From positions 2,792,501-2,856,500 of the forward strand of contig NZ_SAUH01000001.1 of the NCBI RefSeq assembly GCF_004193175.1: a stretch of 64,000 nt of DNA, given 5' to 3'. The DNA comes from Streptomyces sp. RFCAC02. Lineage in GTDB: Bacteria; Actinomycetota; Actinomycetes; Streptomycetales; Streptomycetaceae. The position numbers and the translations under genes are program-made. Below are positions 34,847-43,788 of this stretch, piece after piece. The notes beneath the pieces are model-generated. The model was not told the origin of the DNA. It made no database searches and saw nothing but the letters and a program-made list of their open reading frames with translations. Position 1 is the stretch's first letter. Each line of letters begins with the position of its first letter.

Positions 34847-34879
34847 GAAGCCCGGACCCCCACACGGGGGCCGGGCTTC
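34847..34879 (+). terminator. Terminator after tRNA-Asp copy 2
   Basis: GAAGCCCGGACCCC pairs with GGGGGCCGGGCTTC with a short CACAC loop, 25 bases after the tRNA. Confidence 0.75.
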
Positions 34880-35174
34880 TCTCGTGCGAGCGCGCCGGTG
34901 GGGGCGTGTCCACGCGCGTGACGGGTGCCGGTCCGGCGCGGGCGTCGACGGGGACGCGCGGGCGGCGTCCGCCCACTACCCCAAGATCATCATGGACGGC
35001 AAGAGCCCGCGGATGTGACGGGAGTCACGCCATTCGATAGCGCCCTGAGCTCGCCCAACCCCGCAGCGAAACCTCTCGATTTGATATGTGCAATTGCACG
35101 CCCCGCCGGGCGGCCCCGCGGTACCCCGGCCGGCGCCCCTCAGGACCCCTCTACCCGCCCCCGGGCACGAAAAA
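34880..35174. other. Intergenic stretch, one perfect palindrome
   Basis: No gene recognised. A short coding-like tail (YPKIIMDGKSPRM then TGA at 35016-35018) has no credible start. GTGCAATTGCAC at 35088-35099 is a perfect 12-bp palindrome next to an AT-rich patch. Confidence 0.5.
35088..35099. promoter_or_regulatory. Palindrome GTGCAATTGCAC
   Basis: Perfect 12-bp palindrome downstream of bldC, without an adjacent gene start. Its role is unknown; it may be an operator of something not recognised or only a chance palindrome. Confidence 0.25.
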
Positions 35175-35204
35175 TCGCGCCGGACTCGGCGGAGTCCGGC
35201 GCGA
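35170..35204 (-). terminator. Intrinsic terminator of bldC
   Basis: On the minus strand TCGCGCCGGACTC pairs with GAGTCCGGCGCGA (perfect 13 bp, loop of 4), followed by TTTTT. It is 69 bases past the bldC stop. Confidence 0.85.
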
Positions 35205-35272
35205 TCACGTACCGAGCAGGCCGGGGTGGGGGCCCCGGAGCCCGGGCCGTACAGGGGTCAAGACAGGGCGAT

Positions 35273-35479
35273 TCAGGCCTCGCCGCGCTGCTGCGGGATG
35301 CCCGCGAGCAGTGCGCGAACCTCCGCTTCACGGTAGCGACGGTGCCCACCGAGCGTGCGGATGGACGTCAGTTTGCCTGCCTTTGCCCAGCGTGTGACCG
35401 TTTTGGGGTCGACGCGGAACATCGTGGCAACCTCAGCCGGGGTCAGCAGCGGCTCGGCATCAGGGGTGCGAGCGGTCAT
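35273..35479 (-). CDS. bldC: BldC developmental regulator
   Basis: 68 residues, the exact size of BldC. Single winged-helix domain of the MerR type: LLTPAEVATMFRVDPKTVTR then WAKAGKLTSIRTLGGHRRYR. Known BldC binds DNA by head-to-tail oligomers on direct repeats. It delays sporulation and supports vegetative growth in Streptomyces. Start ATG has a strong GAGGAGG. It lies in the same order as in S. coelicolor, between hrpA and the DUF/vdh genes. Monocistronic, with its own terminator and a 470-base upstream region. Confidence 0.97.
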   Translation of the reverse strand: MTARTPDAEPLLTPAEVATMFRVDPKTVTRWAKAGKLTSIRTLGGHRRYREAEVRALLAGIPQQRGEA

Positions 35480-35955
35480 GAGCGGCCTCCTCGGGAGAAC
35501 CGAACCATCTCGGTTCTTTCCTCTAAATTCTGCACCTTGACCCGCGTTGCCCGAAATGGCAGTCGCGAGTCGAGTCGGTTATAGGACGAACGGCATGTCC
35601 TCGGCACTACAACTACACCATCCGTCCAGCCGGGTCGGCCAAACCGATGGAATTGCCCTCTCAGGTGTTCAACCTCGGCGGAAGCCGACTGGACCATGCC
35701 ATAGCGGACGGTCACTCGCCCTGCACGATCCGTCACAGTGCGATGTTTCGCCATCAGCCCCGCCAAGAAGCGCAATACCGATCTGTCCGCCCTTCGACCC
35801 ACATCGACGCGCGGACAGCGGGAGACCCCCGCGGGCTCCTTGTCCTATTTTGACACGAGGGGGCGGCTTGAAGGCAAGAGTTCCTTCCGTGCCTTCCATC
35901 ACGCTTAGGGCCTTTAGGCCCCTGACGTGGGGCTTTGGTCCCGAACACCGCTCGA
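35480..35955. other. bldC promoter region, AT-richer than flanks
   Basis: 476 bases without a convincing gene. The bldC promoter should lie here on the minus strand. GAACC-gagat-GGTTC at about 35498-35514 is a small inverted repeat within the bldC leader. One open frame (35476-35802 minus) overlaps bldC but lacks Streptomyces codon bias. Hairpins near 35905-35940 (GGGCC-TTTA-GGCCC and neighbours) probably end the gene at 35956. Confidence 0.5.
35905..35940 (-). terminator. Hairpins after the gene at 35956
   Basis: AGGGCCTTTAGGCCC and GCCCC-TGACGT-GGGGC-like pairings follow the stop of the minus-strand gene. Confidence 0.4.
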
Positions 35956-36798
35956 TCAGTTGGCGAACTGCCGTTCCCTGACGGCCATCCAGCGCTCGCC
36001 GAGACCGTCATACCACCGCTTCGCGGCCTCCTGGTCGCCCGCCGCGAGCGCCGCGAGCCCCGCCGCCGCGTCGGCGGCGGACCGGTCCCGCGCCAACTCC
36101 CCCTCCGGCACCGCCCACACCAGCCCTCCGTAGTCCAACTCCAGCAGCGACAACGGGTGGAACTCCTCGATCCAGCGCCCCACATCCGTCAGCGCCTCGG
36201 CCAACGGCCCCTCGGGGACCGCCCGTCGAACCGTGCGCAACGCCCGCGCGACCCGCCGCCGGGCCTCCACCATCGGCGTCCGGTAGCGCAGCACCGGGCC
36301 GCCCGTGGCGCCCGCCGGCCTGAACTCCCGCTCCTCGTCCGCGAACAGCGCGAACCACCGCACCGGAACGTGCCACAGCGCCGACCTGATCCACACACGG
36401 TCCGCCTCGCCGTTCCGCTCCCGCCACCGGGCGTACTCGGCGGCCGCCCGCCGCCGGGCCACCGGCGGCAGCGCCGCGTCGAGCACCGGCTGCGGCAGCA
36501 GCCACTGCCCCACCTCGTCCAGCGCGCGCCAGGCACGCAGCCGCGTCCGCCACGGGCACACCCGCAGCTCGCCGCCCTCCACGGTGACGAACGCGTCGCC
36601 GCTCTCCCCCGCCGGTACGACGCGCGCGGGCACGGCGGCCAGCGCGCGCAGCGCGTCGCGCACCTCGTCCTGATCCGTGGGCAGGCGCTCGCGCCGGGCG
36701 TAGTCGGCCCAGTGCGCGCGCTCCCGCTCGGGGAACGCGGCCAGTGGCTCGTAGACGCGCAGATACGCGGCGTACGGCACCTTGCTCACGGACGTCAC
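35956..36798 (-). CDS. Conserved actinobacterial hypothetical protein
   Basis: 280 residues from the GTG at 36798, which has GGGAGGGG before it. All-soluble and rich in Trp, Arg and Glu: [60 protein letters not shown]. No domain recognised. The same kind of protein sits between bldC and vdh in other Streptomyces, so it is a core gene of unknown function. It is divergent from vdh. Confidence 0.75.
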   Translation of the reverse strand: MTSVSKVPYAAYLRVYEPLAAFPERERAHWADYARRERLPTDQDEVRDALRALAAVPARVVPAGESGDAFVTVEGGELRVCPWRTRLRAWRALDEVGQWLLPQPVLDAALPPVARRRAAAEYARWRERNGEADRVWIRSALWHVPVRWFALFADEEREFRPAGATGGPVLRYRTPMVEARRRVARALRTVRRAVPEGPLAEALTDVGRWIEEFHPLSLLELDYGGLVWAVPEGELARDRSAADAAAGLAALAAGDQEAAKRWYDGLGERWMAVRERQFAN

Positions 36799-36971
36799 GG
36801 CCCCTCCCGGATCCCGCGCGCGGCACGGCCACGCGCACCCCTCTCCCCCGATCGTGTCAGTCCGCGCTCCCCGACGCATCCGCCGCCCCCGCACCGCCGT
36901 TAGGCTCGTCCCGCCAGCGCCCTCCCGACCCGCACGAGGGCACCCGCCACACGTCCGCAGGAGTCACCACC

Positions 36972-38138
36972 GTGACCGACGTACGTTCCGCACTCCGCCC
37001 CGGCGGCCCCGCCCCGGCCGAACCCTCCGCACCCGACCTCATGACCGCGCTGTTCGCCGCCGACCAGGGCGGCCACGAGCAGGTCGTGCTCTGCCAGGAC
37101 CCGGCGACCGGGCTGCGCGCCGTCATCGCGATCCACTCGACCGCCCTCGGTCCCGCGCTGGGCGGCACCCGGTTCCACGCCTACCCCGGTGCGCCCCGGC
37201 CCGAGGAGGCCGCCGTCCGCGACGCGCTCGCCCTCGCGCGCGGCATGAGCTACAAGAACGCCCTCGCGGGTCTCGCCCACGGCGGCGGGAAGGCCGTCAT
37301 CATCGGCGACCCCGGCCGGGTCAAGACGGAGGAGCTGCTCCTCGCGTACGGCCGGTTCGTCGCGTCCCTCGGCGGCCGGTACGTCACCGCCTGTGACGTC
37401 GGCACCTATGTCGAGGACATGGACGTCGTCGCCCGCGCCTGCCCGTGGACCACGGGGCGCTCCCCGGCGAACGGCGGCGCCGGCGACTCGTCCGTCCTCA
37501 CGGCCTTCGGCGTCCTCCAGGGCATGCGTGCCGCCGCGCAGCACCGGTGGGGGGACGCCGGCCTGGCCGGCCGCACCGTCGGGATCGCCGGCGTCGGCAA
37601 GGTGGGCCGGCTGCTGGCCGGGCACCTCGTCGAGGCGGGCGCCCGTGTCGTCGTCACCGATGTCCGGGCCGACGCCGTCCGCCGCGTCCTCGACGAGCAC
37701 CCCCGGGTGACGGCCGTCGCCGACACGGACACGCTGATCACGACGCACGGGCTCGACATCTACGCGCCCTGCGCGCTCGGCGGCGCGCTGGACGACAGGA
37801 CCGTGCCGCTGCTGACGGCGGGCGTGGTGTGCGGCGCGGCGAACAACCAGCTCGCCCACCCGGGTGTCGACGACGCGCTCGCCGCCCGGGGGATCCTCTA
37901 CGCGCCCGACTACGCCGTGAACTCGGGCGGTGTCATCCAGGTCGCGGACGAGCTCGCCGGTTTCGACTTCGCACGTGCGAAGGCAAAGGCGGCGGAGATC
38001 CACGCGACGGCCCTGGAGATCTTCGAACGCGCGGCCGCCGAGGGGATCACCCCAGCGCGGGCCGCGGACCGGGTCGCACAGGCCCGGATCGCGGCCGCCG
38101 GGCGCACGCCGGGCGCGCCGGCTGCGCCATCCGCGTAA
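36972..38138 (+). CDS. vdh: Valine (branched-chain amino acid) dehydrogenase
   Basis: 388 residues. GTG at 36972 follows AGGAG. Glu/Leu/Phe/Val dehydrogenase family: [30 protein letters not shown] (catalytic Lys), [13 protein letters not shown], then the NAD fold [20 protein letters not shown] and [10 protein letters not shown]. It deaminates valine, leucine and isoleucine to keto acids, feeding short-chain acyl-CoA precursors for fatty acids and polyketides. The last 15 residues are a loose tail. Confidence 0.95.
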   Translation: MTDVRSALRPGGPAPAEPSAPDLMTALFAADQGGHEQVVLCQDPATGLRAVIAIHSTALGPALGGTRFHAYPGAPRPEEAAVRDALALARGMSYKNALAGLAHGGGKAVIIGDPGRVKTEELLLAYGRFVASLGGRYVTACDVGTYVEDMDVVARACPWTTGRSPANGGAGDSSVLTAFGVLQGMRAAAQHRWGDAGLAGRTVGIAGVGKVGRLLAGHLVEAGARVVVTDVRADAVRRVLDEHPRVTAVADTDTLITTHGLDIYAPCALGGALDDRTVPLLTAGVVCGAANNQLAHPGVDDALAARGILYAPDYAVNSGGVIQVADELAGFDFARAKAKAAEIHATALEIFERAAAEGITPARAADRVAQARIAAAGRTPGAPAAPSA

Positions 38139-38385
38139 GACATGTCACCACCCTCGTGCGGGACGTGTCGAGAAAGAAGGTAAAATCGCCGCTGACCAGC
38201 AAAGAGAGGGTCATCGGACGCCATGCTCGCGGCTCCGGTCCTGCGGACGGCGTACCGTAGGCCCGCGGAAGCAGGTACGGTTGAAGGCCGGTGGACCGGG
38301 TTCTCGACCGAGAGCCCGCTCTCGATCATGAACGGATGTCAACACACCGGGGCCGTCGGGTCCCGTCGTTGAGGGGGTCGAGCCA

Positions 38386-38658
38386 ATGGGGCGCGGCCGG
38401 GCCAAGGCCAAGCAGACGAAGGTCGCCCGCCAGCTTAAGTACAACAGCGGCAGGACGGACCTCTCTCGTCTGGCCGAAGAGCTGGGTGCATCGAAGCAGG
38501 ACCGGTCGCCGAACGGCGAACGGTTCGAGGACAGCGAAGAGCTGGACGAGCTGGACGACGACGTGTACACGCGGTACGCGGAGATGTACAGCGACGAGGA
38601 CGACGACGATGACGGCGAGTCATCGCCCGACTCCGCCCCGGAGCGGCGCCGCGCTTGA
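38386..38658 (+). CDS. DUF3073 family protein
   Basis: 90 residues. MGRGRAKAKQTKVARQLKYN is the invariant start of this actinobacterial family; the C-terminus is very acidic (YSDEDDDDDGESSPDS). RBS is the GAGGGGG ten bases before ATG. Function unknown; the basic head and acidic tail suggest nucleic-acid or protein binding. The 247-base upstream region has a TAAAAT hexamer near 38180. Confidence 0.9.
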   Translation: MGRGRAKAKQTKVARQLKYNSGRTDLSRLAEELGASKQDRSPNGERFEDSEELDELDDDVYTRYAEMYSDEDDDDDGESSPDSAPERRRA

Positions 38659-38749
38659 CGCGCGCCGGCCTCCGGCGGGCTCCGGGCTCCGCGTTCGGCT
38701 GCTCCTGTGACGGCGGAAGCACACGACCCCACCCTCGGGTGACCGCATG

Positions 38750-38777
38750 ACCCGGTCCGGGCCTTCCCGGACCGGGT
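38750..38777. terminator. Bidirectional hairpin between DUF3073 gene and purM
   Basis: ACCCGGTCCGGG and CCCGGACCGGGT are perfect 12-bp arms with a four-base loop between two convergent genes. Confidence 0.7.
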
Positions 38778-38814
38778 TCAGTGCTGCCCGCCGCCGTCAC
38801 GCCGGGCCACTCCG

Positions 38815-39903
38815 TCACGCGCGGTGGCTGCCGGTCAGGGACGCGCCGCCGCCGGGTGTCCCGTCACCGGCGGGGACGACCTCGCCCGCCACCCAGGCGG
38901 GCACCCCGCGTCCGGCGAAGGTGGCGAGCACCGTGTCCACGGCGTCCCGTGGGACGACGGCCACCATGCCGACGCCCATGTTCAGGGTGCGCTCCAGCTC
39001 CTCCGGCGCGACACCGCCCGCTCGCGCGACCGCGTCGAACACGGGTGCGGGCGTCCAGGTGTCGCGGCGGACGACGGCGTGCAGCCCGTCGGGGACGACG
39101 CGGGCCAGGTTGTTCGCGAGCCCGCCGCCCGTGATGTGCGCGTACGCGTGCACCTCGGCCGCGCGCAGCGCCGCGAGGCAGTCCAGCGCGTAGATGCGGG
39201 TCGGAGTCAGCAGCTCCTCCCCCAGGGTCCTGCCGAACTCCGGGACCTCCCGGTCCAGGGTCCAGCCGGCCAGGTCGAAGAACACGTGCCGGACCAGGGA
39301 GTACCCGTTCGAGTGGAGGCCGGAGGCGCCGAGGGCGATCAGCACGTCACCCGCGCGGACCCGCTCGGGACCGAGCACGGCGTCGGCCTCGACGACACCG
39401 GTGCCGGCGCCCGCCACGTCGTACTCGTCGGGGCCGAGGAGGCCCGGGTGCTCGGCCGTCTCACCGCCGACCAGGGCGCAGCCGGCGAGGACGCAGCCCT
39501 CCGCGATGCCCTTGACCAGGGCCGCGACCCGCTCGGGGTGGACCTTGCCGACGCACAGGTAGTCCGTCATGAACAGGGGCTCGGCGCCGCAGACCACCAG
39601 GTCGTCCACGACCATCGCGACCAGGTCGTGGCCGATCGTGTCGTGCACGTCCATGCGCTGCGCGATGGCCACCTTGGTGCCGACGCCGTCGGTCGCCGAG
39701 GCGAGGAGCGGCCGCCGGTACCCCTTGAGCGCGGACGCGTCGAACAGGCCGGCGAAGCCGCCGAGACCACCGACGCTCTCGGGCCGCTGGGTCCTGGCCA
39801 CCCACTTCTTCATCAGCTCGACGGCGGTCTCGCCGGCCTCGATGTCGACGCCTGCCGCGGCATAGCTGACGCCGCCCGGTGCGGGCGCGTTGTCGGTGCT
39901 CAT
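38815..39903 (-). CDS. purM: Phosphoribosylformylglycinamidine cyclo-ligase (AIR synthetase)
   Basis: 362 residues. Closes FGAM to AIR with ATP, step five of purine synthesis. Family motifs: YAAAGVDIEAGETAVELMKK, SATDGVGTKVAIAQRM, AMVVDDLVVCGAEPLFMTDY, ALVGGETAEHPGLL and AHITGGGLANNL. It starts 67 bases after purF, so purF-purM form an operon on the minus strand. Confidence 0.96.
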   Translation of the reverse strand: MSTDNAPAPGGVSYAAAGVDIEAGETAVELMKKWVARTQRPESVGGLGGFAGLFDASALKGYRRPLLASATDGVGTKVAIAQRMDVHDTIGHDLVAMVVDDLVVCGAEPLFMTDYLCVGKVHPERVAALVKGIAEGCVLAGCALVGGETAEHPGLLGPDEYDVAGAGTGVVEADAVLGPERVRAGDVLIALGASGLHSNGYSLVRHVFFDLAGWTLDREVPEFGRTLGEELLTPTRIYALDCLAALRAAEVHAYAHITGGGLANNLARVVPDGLHAVVRRDTWTPAPVFDAVARAGGVAPEELERTLNMGVGMVAVVPRDAVDTVLATFAGRGVPAWVAGEVVPAGDGTPGGGASLTGSHRA

Positions 39904-39970
39904 CGGATCTTCCTGCTGGTGGGGGTCCCCGGCTGCTGCGCGGGGGCGGTGCGGTGGGGCACGCGGAGCG

Positions 39971-41503
39971 TCACGGGCGCCGCAGCGCGTCGCTCGCGCC
40001 GGCGCCGCCGAGGAGGGCCGGTGACGTGCCGGGCTGCTCCAGGATGTCCTTGCCGAGGACCGCCGGATCGGGCAGATCGATCGGGTACTCGCCGTCGAAG
40101 CAGGCGCGGCACAGGTCCGGCTTGGCGATCGTCGTGGCCTCGACCATGGCGTCGAGGGAGATGTACGCCAGGGAGTCGGCGCCGAGCGAGCTGCCGATCT
40201 CCTCGACGGACAGCCCGTTCGCGATCAGCTCGGCGCGGGTCGCGAAGTCGATGCCGAAGAAGCACGGCCATTTGATGGGCGGCGAGCTGATCCGGACGTG
40301 GACCTCGGCCGCGCCGGCCTCGCGGAGCATCCGGACGAGGGCGCGCTGCGTGTTGCCCCGGACGATGGAGTCGTCCACGACGACGAGGCGCTTGCCCCGG
40401 ATGACTTCCTTCAGCGGATTCAGCTTGAGGCGGATGCCGAGCTGGCGGATGGTCTGGCTCGGCTGGATGAAGGTCCGGCCGACGTACGCGTTCTTCACGA
40501 GCCCGGAGCCGTACGGGATGCCGCTGGCCTCGGCGTACCCGATGGCGGCGGGGGTGCCGGACTCGGGCGTGGCTATGACGAGGTCGGCGTCGGCCGGCGC
40601 CTCGGCGGCCAGGCGGCGGCCCATCTCGACGCGGGAGAGGTAGACGTTGCGCCCGGCGATGTCGGTGTCGGGGCGCGCGAGGTAGACGTACTCGAAGACG
40701 CAGCCCTTCGGCTTCGCTTCCGCGAACCGGCTGGAGCGGAGACCGTTCGCGTCGATCGCGATCAGCTCGCCCGGCTCGACCTCGCGGACGACGGAGGCGC
40801 CGACGATGTCGAGGGCCGCCGTCTCGGAGGCCACGACCCAGCCGCGCTCCAGGCGGCCGAGGACGAGCGGCCTGATGCCCTGCGGGTCACGGGCGGCGTA
40901 GAGCGTCTCCTCGTCCATGAAGACGAAGCTGAAGGCCCCCTTGACCTGCGGGAGGACGCGGGGCGCCGCCTCCTCCACGGTCAGCGGCGTGCCGGTCTCC
41001 GGGTCGGTCTGGCCGGCGAGGAGGACCGTGACGAGCTCGGTGTCGTTCGTCGCCGCCACGCGGTGCCGCGGGCCGCGGCCGCCGGGGAGGGCGGCGGCGA
41101 GCCGGGCGAGCTCGGCGGTGTTGACGAGGTTGCCGTTGTGCCCGAGGGCGATCGATCCGTGGCCGGTGGCCTGGAACGTCGGCTGGGCGTTCTCCCAGGT
41201 CGGGGCACCGGTCGTCGAGTACCGGGTGTGGCCGACGGCGATGTGCCCCGGCAGCGACCCGAGGGAGGTCTCGTCGAAGACCTGGGAGACCAGGCCCATG
41301 TCCTTGAACACCAGAATCTTCGAGCCGTCGCTCACCGCGATGCCCGCGGACTCCTGGCCACGGTGCTGCAACGCGTACAGGCCGAAGTAGGTGAGCTTGG
41401 CGACCTCCTCGCCCGGGGCCCAGACACCGAAGACGCCGCATGCGTCCTTGGGTGCCCGTTCGCCGGGGTCGAGGTCGTGGTTGAGTCGTCCGTCACCACG
41501 CAC
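39971..41503 (-). CDS. purF: Amidophosphoribosyltransferase
   Basis: 510 residues. First committed step of purine synthesis: PRPP plus glutamine to phosphoribosylamine. A short propeptide precedes the catalytic Cys (C22 in DACGVFGVW), which becomes N-terminal after cleavage. YALQHRGQESAGI and GHNGNLVNTAEL belong to the glutaminase; VVVDDSIVRGNTQ is the PRPP loop. Cys in PKGCVFEYVY, WPCFFGID and DLCRACFDG fit the 4Fe-4S cluster of the Bacillus-type enzyme. GTG start at 41503; the longer open frame upstream is not used. Leaderless promoter likely. Confidence 0.96.
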   Translation of the reverse strand: MRGDGRLNHDLDPGERAPKDACGVFGVWAPGEEVAKLTYFGLYALQHRGQESAGIAVSDGSKILVFKDMGLVSQVFDETSLGSLPGHIAVGHTRYSTTGAPTWENAQPTFQATGHGSIALGHNGNLVNTAELARLAAALPGGRGPRHRVAATNDTELVTVLLAGQTDPETGTPLTVEEAAPRVLPQVKGAFSFVFMDEETLYAARDPQGIRPLVLGRLERGWVVASETAALDIVGASVVREVEPGELIAIDANGLRSSRFAEAKPKGCVFEYVYLARPDTDIAGRNVYLSRVEMGRRLAAEAPADADLVIATPESGTPAAIGYAEASGIPYGSGLVKNAYVGRTFIQPSQTIRQLGIRLKLNPLKEVIRGKRLVVVDDSIVRGNTQRALVRMLREAGAAEVHVRISSPPIKWPCFFGIDFATRAELIANGLSVEEIGSSLGADSLAYISLDAMVEATTIAKPDLCRACFDGEYPIDLPDPAVLGKDILEQPGTSPALLGGAGASDALRRP

Positions 41504-41516
41504 GATCCCGAGTCTA
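41504..41516 (-). promoter_or_regulatory. Putative -10 box of purF, leaderless mRNA
   Basis: On the minus strand TAGACT (41516-41511) is followed by seven bases and the purF GTG. There is no ribosome binding site. Confidence 0.55.
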
Positions 41517-41583
41517 GGCCAGGTGACGGGGGCGCGGAGAACCCCCGGAAGGTGAGACATGCCCCATAGGGGACAGCGTGCTG

Positions 41584-42342
41584 TCAGCCGAGCACGGGCA
41601 GTTCCGCCGCGAGGGCGCGCGACCGCTCGCCGCTCGCCCGCAGTCGCCCCGCGGTCACGGCGGCGTCCCACGCGGTGCGGCCGGTGGCCAGGCGCAGGAA
41701 GGTGAGCGGGTCGGCCTCCACGACGTTCGGCGGGGTGCCGCGCGTGTGCCGGGGCCCCTCGACGCACTGCACGGCGGCGAACGGCGGCACGCGCAGCTCC
41801 GTGGACGAGCCGGGGGCCTTCGCGGCCAGGGCGTCGGCGAGGACCCGGGTCGTGATGGCGAGGGCCGTACGGTCGAGCTGGACGTGGTGCCCGGTGGCGC
41901 GCGTGAGGTCGTCGCTGTGGAGGACCAGTTCCACCACTCGGGTGACAGTGAGGTCCACGGCCCGCATGGCGCCGAGGTGGTGCGGCACGAGGAGGTCCTC
42001 GCGCACGCCCGTCTCCAGGACGGCCTCGACCTCCTCGGCGGCGGCGTCGATGGCGTCGACGGGGGCCGCGTCCCGCTCCTCGTGGACGGTGGCGAGGACC
42101 CAGCCGGTGATGTCGAGCTGCGGCCGCATCGCGCGCGGTGCCGGTTCGGCCAGGAGGCGGGGCAGGGCGTCGATCTGGCGGGCGAGGTGCCCGAGCAGCT
42201 CGGGGAGGCGCGGGGCCTTCGCGCGCTGTTCTGGCGTGAGCTCGTGGGCCGCGAGCCGCACGGCCTCCACCTGCGCGAGGACGGCGTCACGGACCCGGTC
42301 GGGGTGGTAGGCGCGAGGCTTGCGCCGGACGGCACCGGACAT
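41584..42342 (-). CDS. Maleylpyruvate isomerase/DinB-like mycothiol-dependent enzyme family protein
   Basis: 252 residues. ATG at 42342. The N-terminal helical part has the DinB/MDMPI four-helix pattern (RDAVLAQVEAVRLAAHELTP; LPELLGHLARQIDALPRLLA; AVDLTVTRVVELVLHSDDLT). The C-terminal part (PPFAAVQCVEGPRHTRG, VEADPLTFLRLATGRTAWDA) is the sterol-carrier-like domain common in this family in Streptomyces. An H-rich metal site is not obvious. Its substrate is unknown. It is just upstream of purF on the same strand but separated from it by purF's own promoter. Confidence 0.7.
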   Translation of the reverse strand: MSGAVRRKPRAYHPDRVRDAVLAQVEAVRLAAHELTPEQRAKAPRLPELLGHLARQIDALPRLLAEPAPRAMRPQLDITGWVLATVHEERDAAPVDAIDAAAEEVEAVLETGVREDLLVPHHLGAMRAVDLTVTRVVELVLHSDDLTRATGHHVQLDRTALAITTRVLADALAAKAPGSSTELRVPPFAAVQCVEGPRHTRGTPPNVVEADPLTFLRLATGRTAWDAAVTAGRLRASGERSRALAAELPVLG

Positions 42343-42466
42343 ACGACGGAGCTTACGTCGAACGCCGCCGGGACAGGGGAACGGGCCGGGCGGAAAGGCC
42401 CGTCGGGGGCCGAATCGTCCCCGCCGGCGCCGCATCACCCGGGGAAGCGCCGGGTACCCCGGACCC

Positions 42467-42919
42467 ATGACGGCAATGGAACTGCGAAGCACCGCGTTCG
42501 ACGACCGCGCGCCGGTCCCCGAGCGCCACGCGCGGGGCGGCGGGAACGTGTCGCCACCGCTGGACTGGTCGCGGCCCCCGCCCGGCACACGTGCACTGGC
42601 ACTGCTGTGCGAGGACCCCGACGCACCGGGCGGGACGTTCCTGCACTGGCTGGTCACGGACATCGACCCGACCAGCGCGGGCACGGCCGCCGGTGAGCTG
42701 CCGGACGGCGGGTCGGCGCACCCGAACGGGTTCGGCGACCGGGGCTGGGACGGCCCGCAGCCGCCCCCCGGCGACCCGGCGCACCGGTACGAGTTCCGCC
42801 TGTACGCACTGCCGGCGGACGTGACGTTGCCGGACGATGTGTCGGCGGCCGAGGCACGCCGCGTGCTGGACGCGCGGGGTCTTGCCAGCGGCACGCTGAC
42901 GGGTACGTACCAGCGTTGA
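42467..42919 (+). CDS. YbhB/YbcL (Raf kinase inhibitor-like, PEBP) family protein
   Basis: 150 residues. PEBP fold signature: GGNVSPPLDWSRPPPGTRAL then LLCEDPDAPGGTFLHWLV, and YEFRLYALPAD. The bacterial proteins are small ligand-binding proteins whose ligand is unknown. A TACCCC hexamer lies just before the ATG at 42467, without a good ribosome binding site; a second ATG at 42476 is possible. A 14-base gap separates it from the next gene, so the two may be cotranscribed. Confidence 0.9.
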   Translation: MTAMELRSTAFDDRAPVPERHARGGGNVSPPLDWSRPPPGTRALALLCEDPDAPGGTFLHWLVTDIDPTSAGTAAGELPDGGSAHPNGFGDRGWDGPQPPPGDPAHRYEFRLYALPADVTLPDDVSAAEARRVLDARGLASGTLTGTYQR

Positions 42920-42933
42920 GGAGGTGACCCGGC

Positions 42934-43404
42934 ATGGGCAAGAAGGTCGAGGGCAACGAGGAGCAGCGGCGGATGGCCGCGCGCGAGGCGGAACGGGCCG
43001 GTGAGCGGCCCAGTGAGCGCAAGGCGACGACCGGCGCGTCGAAGCAGCGGGGCGGCTCGGAGCCGTTCGGCGGCAAGCAGCGGGAGATGGCGGCGTGGCG
43101 CGCCGACGAGCGCGAGGCGTCGGAGCCGCCCCTGCCGCCGCCCGGGCGGACGTTCACCGGCCGTGACGAGCGCGAGTACGGCGCGGACCACGCGCGCGTC
43201 TTCGGCGCGCTGGGCGAGGCGGAGCGCCGGCACGGGGGTGAGGCCGTGTACGCGACGGAGGTGGCGCGGACGGCCGGGCTGCCGGACGAGCGGACGCGGG
43301 TGGCGCTGCACGACCTGGTGACCGTGCACCGGCTGGTGACGGAGCTGCAGGGCGTGGACCGGCCGGATCTCGGGCCGCGCTACGAGACGCGCGCGGGGTA
43401 CTGA
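42934..43404 (+). CDS. Hypothetical protein with basic head and winged-helix-like tail
   Basis: 156 residues; the GAGGAGG ribosome binding site is very strong. The N-terminal half is charged and disordered (GNEEQRRMAAREAERAGERP; SKQRGGSEPFGGKQREMAAW). The C-terminal part (ARVFGALGEAERRHGGEAVY; TEVARTAGLPDERTRVALHD; LVTVHRLVTELQG) resembles a small winged helix. Family not recognised. Probably in operon with the PEBP gene. Confidence 0.7.
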   Translation: MGKKVEGNEEQRRMAAREAERAGERPSERKATTGASKQRGGSEPFGGKQREMAAWRADEREASEPPLPPPGRTFTGRDEREYGADHARVFGALGEAERRHGGEAVYATEVARTAGLPDERTRVALHDLVTVHRLVTELQGVDRPDLGPRYETRAGY

Positions 43405-43430
43405 GACAAGCGCCGCCGCCCGGTCCGACC

Positions 43431-43470
43431 GGACCGTTCGTCCCCTCGGGGGCGGGCGGTCCCTTTTTGT
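43431..43470 (+). terminator. Intrinsic terminator of the gene at 42934
   Basis: GGACCG pairs with CGGTCC across a GC-rich loop, followed by CTTTTTGTT. Confidence 0.55.
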
Positions 43471-43722
43471 TCGGTGACGGCCGCTCCGCGCGCGGTCGGG
43501 CGGGCGGCGGCCCGGGGGCTCCGGCCTGCGGCAGGCCTTGGCGGCGCTCCCCGCTGTGCGGATGTCCGGGGTGAACGGCGGGATCCTGGCGAGGCACCGG
43601 AGGCGTCCGCGCGTCGCCGCGGCACGGGTGGGCTCCCTCGGGACCGTTCCTCACCGGGCATCGGTCATGAAGGCGCCACCGAGCGCGTGCGGAAGGCGGT
43701 CACCGTTCCCGGCCTGACACGG
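43471..43722. other. Intergenic stretch without recognised content
   Basis: About 250 bases. One open frame from 43474 (plus) is rich in Arg, Ala and Gly, lacks a ribosome binding site, and is not convincing. Confidence 0.4.
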
Positions 43723-43765
43723 GACGACGATTCCGCCGGCGTGGTGGGCCGGCGGAATCGTCGTC
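43723..43765. terminator. Perfect 18-bp stem, bidirectional terminator
   Basis: GACGACGATTCCGCCGGC and its exact complement are separated by seven bases, 24 bases past the stop of the minus-strand YihY gene. Confidence 0.75.
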
Positions 43766-43788
43766 CGCCCTGTCGCGGGCGGGTGGGG

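Noticed and set aside
34746..35018. 90-codon plus-strand ORF ending in YPKIIMDGKSPRM
   Set aside because: It reads through the whole tRNA-Asp and its terminator; only the last few codons look coding.
35476..35802. 108-codon minus-strand ORF overlapping the bldC start
   Set aside because: Codon use unlike Streptomyces genes, no recognisable domain, and it occupies the bldC promoter region.
43474..43788. Plus-strand ORF after the 42934 gene
   Set aside because: Arg/Ala/Gly composition, no ribosome binding site, and it crosses the 18-bp terminator stem.
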